Assembly (NCBI GenBank): GCA_945866135.1
Contig: CAMBGF010000005.1
Coordinates: 1-40,839, forward strand
Direction of reading: 5' to 3'
DNA: 40,839 bases
Origin: Bifidobacterium breve
GTDB lineage: Bacteria; Actinomycetota; Actinomycetes; S36-B12; UBA5976
The stretch's first letter is position 1. Each line of letters begins with the position of its first letter. This document shows, one piece after another, positions 20,871-28,362 of this stretch. The notes below the pieces were generated by a model. That model made no database searches, had not been told where the DNA came from, and saw nothing but the letters and a program-made list of their open reading frames with translations. The position numbers and the translations under genes were made by a program.

Positions 20871-21594
20871 CTGCGTTATAAAGTTTCCCTAATTCTTTGT
20901 TCTCCAGCACTCTCAAGTTTCCAGACTTGAGATTACCCAGCGCGATCGGACCCACTTTAGTTCTAACTAGATCTACTACTGGGTACCCCATTTCGTCGAA
21001 GAGCCTTCGCAAAATTCGATTTCTACCCTCGTGTATAGAAATTTGAACCACAGTTTGATTTTTACCAGTTTCAAAAATTTTACAATCCGTCACAGCCACC
21101 GGGGTTCCCTCAATTAAGACGCCAGCCAGAATTTTTGCGATGTCTTCCTTAGTTACGTGACCTGTTAATCGAGCTAAATAAGTTTTCACTATGCCATGCG
21201 AAGGATGTCCCAGCCGCTGACTTAATTCACCATCATTTGTTAATAGCAGCAGTCCTTCTGTATCTGCATCAAGCCTGCCAACGTGGAACAAACGCTGTTC
21301 AAACTGCGCCACTAAGTCGCCGACACATTCTCGATTATGCTCATCCAGCATTGTCGTAATAACGCCGCGCGGTTTATTTAGAGCCACCACAATATGGCCA
21401 CTTGTTTGCGCGATTCTTACGCCATCAACATGAATAATGTCGACATCAGGATCCACTCGCGTGCCTAGCTCATCAGCGATCACGCCGTTTACGGTCACGC
21501 GATGAGTAGTAATAAACTCTTCGCATTTTCGGCGGGAGCCAAGTCCGGCGCTAGCCAGAACTTTTTGCAGTCTTATTCCAGAATCTGACATCAA
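20860..21594 (-). CDS. rluB: 23S rRNA pseudouridine synthase (RluB family)
   Basis: S4 domain RLQKVLASAGLGSRRKCEEFI; GRLDADTEGLLLLTNDGEL. Confidence 0.92.
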   Translation of the reverse strand: MMSDSGIRLQKVLASAGLGSRRKCEEFITTHRVTVNGVIADELGTRVDPDVDIIHVDGVRIAQTSGHIVVALNKPRGVITTMLDEHNRECVGDLVAQFEQRLFHVGRLDADTEGLLLLTNDGELSQRLGHPSHGIVKTYLARLTGHVTKEDIAKILAGVLIEGTPVAVTDCKIFETGKNQTVVQISIHEGRNRILRRLFDEMGYPVVDLVRTKVGPIALGNLKSGNLRVLENKELGKLYNAVGL

Positions 21595-21601
21595 AGTTTT
21601 T

Positions 21602-22258
21602 CTAGTTATTGACTAAGTCAAGAACTTCTTCAACATTGTCTGGCATTGGCAAGTGCGCAGCAATTGGCGGCAGCTCCTCGAGTGACTTTAATCCCAGACG
21701 CTCTAGAAAATAATTAGTTGTGCGATACAAGTGCGCACCGGTCTCATGATCGTGTCCAGTTTCTTCGATCAAACCTCGGGTGACCAGAGTGCGCACCACA
21801 CCATCAACATTTACACCTCGAATAGCTGAGATTCTCGATCGTGTTACCGGTTGACGATATGCAACTACGGCCAGTGTTTCTAAACCTGCCTGAGAAAGCC
21901 TGCCGTGTTGGCCATCGAGAACAAAGCGCTCAACTACTTGGGCGCAGTTATCTCGCGTCCAAAATCTCCAACCACCAGCAAGTTCACGAAGATCAAAACC
22001 TCGCTCTTGAATTGCGTACTCCTGGGCCAAGTCATGCAACGTGGTAACGACAGCCTCTTGTGGCGTCCGAGTCAAAGTTGCCAATGTTGAGGAAGTCATG
22101 GGCTCTTCGGCCACCATAAGTAGCGCCTCTAAAGCTGCGCGCAACGAAGGTGCACCAAGTGATACCCCATCATCTGTTTCAACATCAGTTGCTGATTCAC
22201 CATCAATTAAGTCAAGGCTTTCTTCAGTCATTGGTGTCATTACCTTCCTGTTCGTCAT
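21602..22258 (-). CDS. scpB: Segregation and condensation protein B
   Basis: LRAALEALLMVAEEPM; LAGGWRFWTR; LSQAGLETLAVVAYRQPVTRSRISAIRGVNVDGVVRTL. Confidence 0.93.
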   Translation of the reverse strand: MTNRKVMTPMTEESLDLIDGESATDVETDDGVSLGAPSLRAALEALLMVAEEPMTSSTLATLTRTPQEAVVTTLHDLAQEYAIQERGFDLRELAGGWRFWTRDNCAQVVERFVLDGQHGRLSQAGLETLAVVAYRQPVTRSRISAIRGVNVDGVVRTLVTRGLIEETGHDHETGAHLYRTTNYFLERLGLKSLEELPPIAAHLPMPDNVEEVLDLVNN

Positions 22259-23144
22259 TAGTGCGGTCGTGGCTCTCGCCTAACTGATTTCGGAATTGCT
22301 CAATTTGCGTAGTCTCAAATTCATCAATGTCCCCAAGCGCATCGATGTCTATCTCATCATCACCAATCCAGCGAACATAAAGCTCCCCTAGTGGCGTTGG
22401 TTGGTCGAAAGTTACCAGGCCATCCCGGTAAATTTCAAGCAATGCTAAGAAGCGCGCAACTACTAATAGTGTCGTATCGCAATCTCGCGTCAACTGTTTA
22501 AACGAAGCTTGGCCAACCCGGCGTAAGCGCTCCACGATTATGGCCGCTTGCTCTCGAACCGAAACTCGAGCTGCGTGAATGTGTGCTACCGAAATAACGT
22601 CTGGGAGCTTAGGTTCCAGCGCTCTGGCGGCAAGATTTGCGAAGTCATCTGCGCTCATACCAAGTTCAACTTCAGGTAAAAGTTTGACGAATCTTTCATC
22701 TAGCCCAACTGCGCGCGGGTGCTGGCGCCCGGCAGTTGCGAGTAAATGCTTAAAGTCTGCTGACATCGCCTTGAATGCTCGATATTGAAGTAACCGAGCA
22801 AGTAACAAATCTCGCGCTTCCAAAATAGCAATGTCTTCTTCGTCTTCAACTTCGCCGCCTGGAATTAAGCGAGCAGCTTTCAAATCAAGCAAAGTTGCCG
22901 CGATAACTAAAAACTCAGTTGCTTCATCGAGCGTCCAATCCTCGCCACGGGCCTTTATGTAGCCAAGAAAATCATCAGTGACTTGATGCAGGGATAAAGC
23001 CGTAACATCAAGGCGATGTTTTGCGATGAGGGAAAGTAAGACATCAAATGGACCCGAGAATTCCTCGAGCGAAACTACAAATGATTCTGCGGTCTCTTCC
23101 AGTGCAGTGGTCTTAAGTTTCGGCTCGGCGGGCGCCGCAATCAT
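22224..23144 (-). CDS. scpA: Segregation and condensation protein A
   Basis: FSGPFDVLLSLIAKHRLDVTALSLHQVTDDFLGYI; ATEFLVIAATLLDLKAARLIPG. Confidence 0.93.
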   Translation of the reverse strand: MIAAPAEPKLKTTALEETAESFVVSLEEFSGPFDVLLSLIAKHRLDVTALSLHQVTDDFLGYIKARGEDWTLDEATEFLVIAATLLDLKAARLIPGGEVEDEEDIAILEARDLLLARLLQYRAFKAMSADFKHLLATAGRQHPRAVGLDERFVKLLPEVELGMSADDFANLAARALEPKLPDVISVAHIHAARVSVREQAAIIVERLRRVGQASFKQLTRDCDTTLLVVARFLALLEIYRDGLVTFDQPTPLGELYVRWIGDDEIDIDALGDIDEFETTQIEQFRNQLGESHDRTNDEQEGNDTND

Positions 23145-24130
23145 TACTTCGTAACCGAGCCTTGGGACTCAAGGCGTGCGACTAACTCCCATGCCAAATT
23201 GCGGTAATTTATCGCACCCGGGGAATTAGGTGCTTGCTCAATTATTGATACCCCAGCTTTTGTTGTTTCTGGGAACTTCACCGTACGACTGATTGTGGTG
23301 TGAAATACCGATTCGCCGAAAGCATCAAGTACTGCCTGAATAGTCTCGCGGGTGTGAAGCGTACGAGCGTCAACCATAGTTGGTAGGACGCCAGCAATTG
23401 TCAATCGGCTGTTGAGTCGCTCTTTCACTTTCGTAATTGTTTCGCGCAACATCTCGACGCCGCGGAGTGCAAAGAACTCACATTCCATAGGTATTACAAC
23501 GCCATCAGCTGCTGTTAAAGCATTGACAGTCAGCAGACCAAGTGAAGGCTGGCAATCGATCAAAATGTAATCATAGTTTGGTCGCACAGATTCAAATGCC
23601 CGGTCAAGTGCATACTCGCGCGCTACTTCGCCGGCCAGTCGTAATTCGGCCGCGCTTAATTGAATGTTCGCCGGAAGTAAGTCAAGTCCCGCAATAGAAG
23701 TTTTCATTACGACATCAGTTGCTGGCGAGGTGTTTGAATCCATCAACATGTCGTACACCGTCTTGGCGCCTCCTAGATCATCCGGATTCACACCCAGACC
23801 AATAGACAACGAGCCCTGGGGATCCATGTCGACCATAAGAACTCTGCGACCGGCCTCAGCAAGGGCGGCACCTAAATTGATTGTGGTTGTGGTTTTACCA
23901 ACACCACCTTTTTGATTTGTCATCGCAATTACATAAGCAGGACCGTGTGTGGCTAACGGAGCTGGCGCACGAAAAGTTGGCAGTGGGCGTCCCGTCAAAC
24001 CAATTACTACTCCAGCGGCAGTGTTAGAAACAATAGGCGTAACGGTCGATGAAGGCTCGGGAGCAATCGAAGTATGTCGGGGCAAAACTTGATCAGAAAT
24101 GTTTTGCTCCTGTGGAATTGGAACTGTCAT
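23144..24130 (-). CDS. parA: ParA/Soj-like ATPase (scpAB-associated)
   Basis: AMTNQKGGVGKTTTTINLGAALAEAGRRVLMVDMDPQGSLS deviant Walker A. Confidence 0.93.
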   Translation of the reverse strand: MTVPIPQEQNISDQVLPRHTSIAPEPSSTVTPIVSNTAAGVVIGLTGRPLPTFRAPAPLATHGPAYVIAMTNQKGGVGKTTTTINLGAALAEAGRRVLMVDMDPQGSLSIGLGVNPDDLGGAKTVYDMLMDSNTSPATDVVMKTSIAGLDLLPANIQLSAAELRLAGEVAREYALDRAFESVRPNYDYILIDCQPSLGLLTVNALTAADGVVIPMECEFFALRGVEMLRETITKVKERLNSRLTIAGVLPTMVDARTLHTRETIQAVLDAFGESVFHTTISRTVKFPETTKAGVSIIEQAPNSPGAINYRNLAWELVARLESQGSVTK

Positions 24131-24288
24131 GATTACCCTTCCCAGCGCAGGTTCTAGCGTACAAACAAGATTTCTTCAGATCCGAGACATTTTCATCGCT
24201 GAGGAAGTTACGACAACCCTAGGTTAAGCCCTTTATCCCGCAAACACTGGGATCTACTGAGTAATTTAACAAGGTGTGGCGCGCTAAA

Positions 24289-25254
24289 TCAGCCCTTGGC
24301 ACGCGGGTGCGAGGTGGCATAAACCTCGCGAAGTTGATCAACGGTAACCATGGTGTAAATCTGCGTTGTGGTAACCGAAGCATGACCCAAAAGTTCCTGG
24401 ACCACACGAACATCCGCCCCGTTTTCAAGTAAATGCGTGGCAAACGAGTGCCGCATAGTGTGCGGGGAAACTTTGCCAGCTAAGCCCGCGCGGCTGGCAA
24501 TTTCCTGCAAAATCGTCCAGACGCTTTGCCGGGAAAGCCTTCCGCCACGAGCATTTAGGAATAGGGCTTGGTCTGCCTTACCTTTTGCGGCTAGTACTGG
24601 TCTAGCACGAACCAAATATCTTTCAAGGGCGCTCAATGCATGAGATCCAACAGGAACTAGGCGTTCTTTACCCCCCTTGCCACGCAACCGCAAGATTGGC
24701 ACGTCAGGGCTCAGATTCGATCCAGCATCCAGATCAAGATCAATTAGCTCCGATATTCGGGCGCCGGTGCCATAAAGCAATTCCAAAAGTGCCTGGTCGC
24801 GCATCAGCAAAACCGGCAAGTCACCTTTACTATTTACCCCCACCTCAGCCAGCAGTTTCTCGATATCAGCAAAACTCAAAGCCTTAGGTAGACGTTTAGT
24901 TATTCCTGGAGGTTTCACTGATCTAGCGGGATCTGTCGTTGTGATGCCCTCTTTGACTAAAAATGAATGCAACCCACGAACTGCGATAACAGTTCTTGCT
25001 GCCGAGGTCGCAGCTAACGCAGGATGCGCCGAATCACCAAGGCGCAGTGCAACTAAAAAGTCTGAAACCTGTTCTGGGGTGACTTCAACAAATGAAAGCT
25101 TCCCCTTTTCCTCGAGAAAATCCCCGTACCGGGCTAAATCCCGGCGATACGCCGACATCGAGTTCTTGGCTAAACCGCGCTCGATCAACAAATGATCTAG
25201 ATAACCAGAAATGTGCCGACGAATTTGGCTGATTGCCGGCTGCGAGTTGGTCAC
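24289..25254 (-). CDS. xerD: Tyrosine recombinase XerD
   Basis: 321 aa; [54 protein letters not shown] with catalytic R/H/R/H/Y. Confidence 0.92.
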   Translation of the reverse strand: MTNSQPAISQIRRHISGYLDHLLIERGLAKNSMSAYRRDLARYGDFLEEKGKLSFVEVTPEQVSDFLVALRLGDSAHPALAATSAARTVIAVRGLHSFLVKEGITTTDPARSVKPPGITKRLPKALSFADIEKLLAEVGVNSKGDLPVLLMRDQALLELLYGTGARISELIDLDLDAGSNLSPDVPILRLRGKGGKERLVPVGSHALSALERYLVRARPVLAAKGKADQALFLNARGGRLSRQSVWTILQEIASRAGLAGKVSPHTMRHSFATHLLENGADVRVVQELLGHASVTTTQIYTMVTVDQLREVYATSHPRAKG

Positions 25255-25260
25255 ACTAAG

Positions 25261-25266
25261 AACTTA
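25261..25266 (-). promoter_or_regulatory. -10 element TAAGTT, N6 before xerD GTG
   Basis: TAAGTT-CTTAGT-GTG. Confidence 0.55.
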
Positions 25267-25320
25267 CCTGACATAACTATAAAAAGTAGGAACTAGCACA
25301 CGCAAAAAATCAAACAGTGA

Positions 25321-25656
25321 CTAAATTTTTGCGAACTCGTTACGTCGCGCGATCATTACTTCGCGTCTTGCTACTTCTTGGCTTACACCTAAGAGCAATG
25401 TTGAAAGAGGCGTATCAAGGGCGCCGCATACTGCTGCAAGCAATTCAGAGGAAGCTTCCTTTTGCCCGCGCTCAAGCTCCGAAAGGTAACCAAGTGATAC
25501 TTGGGCATCTCGAGAAACATCGCGCAAGGTGCGCGATTGTTCAGTGCGGCGGCGGCGCAACTCTTCACCAATTACTTGGCGCATTAAAATCATCTTCTTG
25601 CCAGAATTTGCAGACTGCGCAGCTGGATCAGAGATTTTGAATGTGTGTGTCAGCAT
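25321..25656 (-). CDS. clgR: ClgR-like XRE family transcriptional regulator; an in-frame upstream start at 25722 is also possible
   Basis: [49 protein letters not shown]. Internal ATG 25656 is preceded by a strong TGGAGGTG SD. Confidence 0.85.
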   Translation of the reverse strand: MLTHTFKISDPAAQSANSGKKMILMRQVIGEELRRRRTEQSRTLRDVSRDAQVSLGYLSELERGQKEASSELLAAVCGALDTPLSTLLLGVSQEVARREVMIARRNEFAKI

Positions 25657-25676
25657 TGGGGCACCTCCAGTTTGCA

Positions 25677-25704
25677 GCGTTAAGTTTTGCGGCGTTAAGT
25701 TTTG
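25677..25704. repeat. Two direct copies of GCGTTAAGTTTTG, 15-bp period, between the two possible clgR starts
   Basis: 25677-25689 and 25692-25704 are identical 13-mers. Confidence 0.85.
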
Positions 25705-25801
25705 GTTCATTGTGCTTTCCATACCTTTGATTTTATCATCAATCCACTGTTTATGACTTCTGGGCGATTATGCCCGCTGCTGGACCCGTTAAACCTATTG
25801 G

Positions 25802-26311
25802 TTAAAGGAATGTCAGTAAGAGTTCTAGCGCAGCTGCCACAGTTTCTTCTCGAATTTGATCTCGCGCCGCTCGCGGATCGGTTAATTCGGGAAATAGGTG
25901 CAACTGCTCAACCACAGAATCAATGACACTGCCCTGCTCGTCACGCTGAATACACGCAACAAAAACCGTACCCAGCAGGTGTCCGTCCTGTGAGTCTGGA
26001 CCAGCAACTCCCGTAACAGCTAAGCCAAATTCAGCGTCCAAACGCTGCGCAACACCAGTTGCCATGTCCAGGGCTACTTGGGCTTGAACCGCGCCACCTT
26101 CGGAGAGCAAAGTCTCGGATACACCCAGCAAAGTGGCCTTTAAATCTGAGGCATAGGCAATTACCCCACCACGATAAATTTTTGAGGCACCAGGAATCGA
26201 TGTAATCGTTGAACCAAGTTGCCCACCAGTTACAGACTCAGCCGTTGCAACCGAGCGTCCCTGCATAGCCAAAATAACAGTTAGTGCTAGCGAATCAATA
26301 TCTGTTTTCAT
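25802..26311 (-). CDS. pncC: CinA C-terminal domain / nicotinamide-nucleotide amidase
   Basis: SVATAESVTGGQLGSTITSIPGASKIYRGGVIAYASDLKATLLGV; VTGVAGPDSQDGHLLGTVFVA. CinA C-terminal domain only. Confidence 0.9.
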   Translation of the reverse strand: MKTDIDSLALTVILAMQGRSVATAESVTGGQLGSTITSIPGASKIYRGGVIAYASDLKATLLGVSETLLSEGGAVQAQVALDMATGVAQRLDAEFGLAVTGVAGPDSQDGHLLGTVFVACIQRDEQGSVIDSVVEQLHLFPELTDPRAARDQIREETVAAALELLLTFL

Positions 26312-26325
26312 CAACCATCACACAT
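26311..26325 (-). other. Putative leaderless micro-ORF ATG TGT GAT GGT TGA (MCDG*) overlapping the pncC start codon by 1 nt
   Basis: -10-like TAATCT 26333-26338 and -35-like TTGAGA 26357-26362 (N18 spacer) place the TSS at about the micro-ORF ATG. Confidence 0.4.
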
Positions 26326-26379
26326 TCGTTTTAGATTAACTTGCCTTGGCTTATTATCTCAAGTGTTTGCAGCTGGTGG

Positions 26380-26973
26380 CTAGCGAGCACTGCTAGACGA
26401 GAATTTAACTTTAAGTGCGTAATCTATCCCAGTAACAATAGTCAGGGTGAGTGCTACCCCAAGTGACACTTGGGCCACTATATCCACCCAGCCTGAAACC
26501 GGAATCAAGAATGCAACTATGGCAACAATCTGGCTGACCGTTTTAACTTTTCCACCGCGACTAGCTGGAATCACGCCGTGATTGATAACCCAAAAACGCA
26601 TGATCGTGATCGCTACTTCGCGAAAGAGAATAACGCCAGTCACCCACCAAGCTATTTCACCCGTGATTGACAGCGCAACCAGCGCAGTACCAATTAATGC
26701 TTTGTCCGCTATCGGGTCAGCGATTTTTCCAAAGTTCGTAACTAAGCCATATCTTCTTGCCCAAACGCCATCAACTAGATCTGTGATGGCTGCCACCAAA
26801 AATATCGCGGCGCCTGCCCACTGCGCAGTCTGCGTTTGTTCCACACCAAGTACTAAATATCCAAAAATTGGAACTAGCAGCAATCTTGCAACCGTAAGTG
26901 CGTTTGGAACATTAAGTATCGGCACGTCATTGTTGGTATCACCCATGTGATCCGGGATAGGTGATTGCGTCAC
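26380..26973 (-). CDS. pgsA: CDP-diacylglycerol-glycerol-3-phosphate 3-phosphatidyltransferase-like protein
   Basis: CDP-alcohol phosphatidyltransferase motif ITDLVDGVWARRYGLVTNFGKIADPIADK. Confidence 0.9.
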   Translation of the reverse strand: MTQSPIPDHMGDTNNDVPILNVPNALTVARLLLVPIFGYLVLGVEQTQTAQWAGAAIFLVAAITDLVDGVWARRYGLVTNFGKIADPIADKALIGTALVALSITGEIAWWVTGVILFREVAITIMRFWVINHGVIPASRGGKVKTVSQIVAIVAFLIPVSGWVDIVAQVSLGVALTLTIVTGIDYALKVKFSSSSAR

Positions 26974-28352
26974 GAGCTGACTTCTTCTGCGATCAAGTCC
27001 ACTCCATCACAATCAACAACTACTGCCTGAACAAATTGTCCAACTTCAAATTCATTTGCAGAAATAACAGTTGTGCTGCCATCTACTTCAGGACCTTGAT
27101 GCGCACTTCGCCCAATATTGCTAGGTTCTTCAATCAAAACCTCGACAGCCTGACCGATACGGCTTCGAGCCACATCTTCACTTACTCGCAGAGCGACCTT
27201 AATTACCGCTTCTCGTCGGGCTGCAACTTCATGATCGGGTAAATGGTCGTCAAGTTTTACGGCAGCTGTGCCTTCTTCGTCCGAATAAGCAAACACGCCA
27301 ACTGCATCCAGACGCGCACCTTCAATGAATGCAATTAATTCAGCAAGATCCTCTTCGGTTTCGCCAGGGAAACCAACAATTACATTAGTGCGGGCTCCTG
27401 CAATCGGATTGTGTAATCGGATGGCGCTTAATAAGTCTAGAAAACTATCGGTACCACCAAATCTTTTCATCCGACGCAGAACTGTGTTGCTTGCGTGTTG
27501 AAATGACAAATCAAAATAAGGGACGACGCCAGGCGTATTTGCAATAACCGAAATCAAATCTGGACGCATCTCAGCTGGCTGCAAGTAGGAAACTCTTACC
27601 CACTCAATTCCATCAGGTTGGGTTAGTAGCGGTAACAACTTTTCCAGCAATCTCAAGTCGCCTAAATCTTTGCCATAGGAAGTTGAGTTTTCACTTACGA
27701 GCAATAATTCGCGAACACCATTGTCACCAAGCCAGGCTGCCTCTTCAAAAATTTCACCTGGGTCTCGGGAAACAAATGACCCACGAAAAGCTGGAATCGC
27801 GCAGAAGGTGCACTTACGATCACAGCCGGAAGCAATTTTTAGGGGTGCCCAAGGCGTTGCCTCTAGGCGCTGGCGATAAATGTGTGGACCCATTCCAGGT
27901 GTACCAACACTCTGCGCAACTTCCTGACGGGCAATCGGAGAAATCGGTAGCAATTTCCGCCGATCACCTGGGGTATGAGCTGCAATACTTTCGCCTGCTA
28001 AAACTCTGCGTAGCGTTGATCCGATCTCTACATAATCATCAAAACTCAAAATTGCATCAGCTTCTGGTAACTCGGCAGCCAAATCTTTTCCATATCGCTG
28101 GGCTAAACAACCGACTGCTACTACTTTTCCACTGCCAGCGAGTAATTCGCTAGCTTGCAAAATGGTATCGATCGAGTCTTTCTTAGCTTGCTCAATAAAC
28201 CCACAGGTATTAACAAGCACTACATCTGTTTGCTCGCCATCAGAAACTAAGTTCCAGCCATCGGCAGTTAGTCGACCAGCGAGTTCTTCGGAGTCCACAT
28301 CGTTTCGTGAACACCCGAGTGAAACTATTGATACTCGGGGATTTTGGGTCAC
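26970..28352 (-). CDS. rimO: Ribosomal protein S12 methylthiotransferase
   Basis: CSRNDVDSEELAGRL; radical-SAM CDRKCTFCAIPAFRGSF; C-terminal TRAM. Confidence 0.93.
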   Translation of the reverse strand: MTQNPRVSIVSLGCSRNDVDSEELAGRLTADGWNLVSDGEQTDVVLVNTCGFIEQAKKDSIDTILQASELLAGSGKVVAVGCLAQRYGKDLAAELPEADAILSFDDYVEIGSTLRRVLAGESIAAHTPGDRRKLLPISPIARQEVAQSVGTPGMGPHIYRQRLEATPWAPLKIASGCDRKCTFCAIPAFRGSFVSRDPGEIFEEAAWLGDNGVRELLLVSENSTSYGKDLGDLRLLEKLLPLLTQPDGIEWVRVSYLQPAEMRPDLISVIANTPGVVPYFDLSFQHASNTVLRRMKRFGGTDSFLDLLSAIRLHNPIAGARTNVIVGFPGETEEDLAELIAFIEGARLDAVGVFAYSDEEGTAAVKLDDHLPDHEVAARREAVIKVALRVSEDVARSRIGQAVEVLIEEPSNIGRSAHQGPEVDGSTTVISANEFEVGQFVQAVVVDCDGVDLIAEEVSS

Positions 28353-28362
28353 AACGTGAAGT

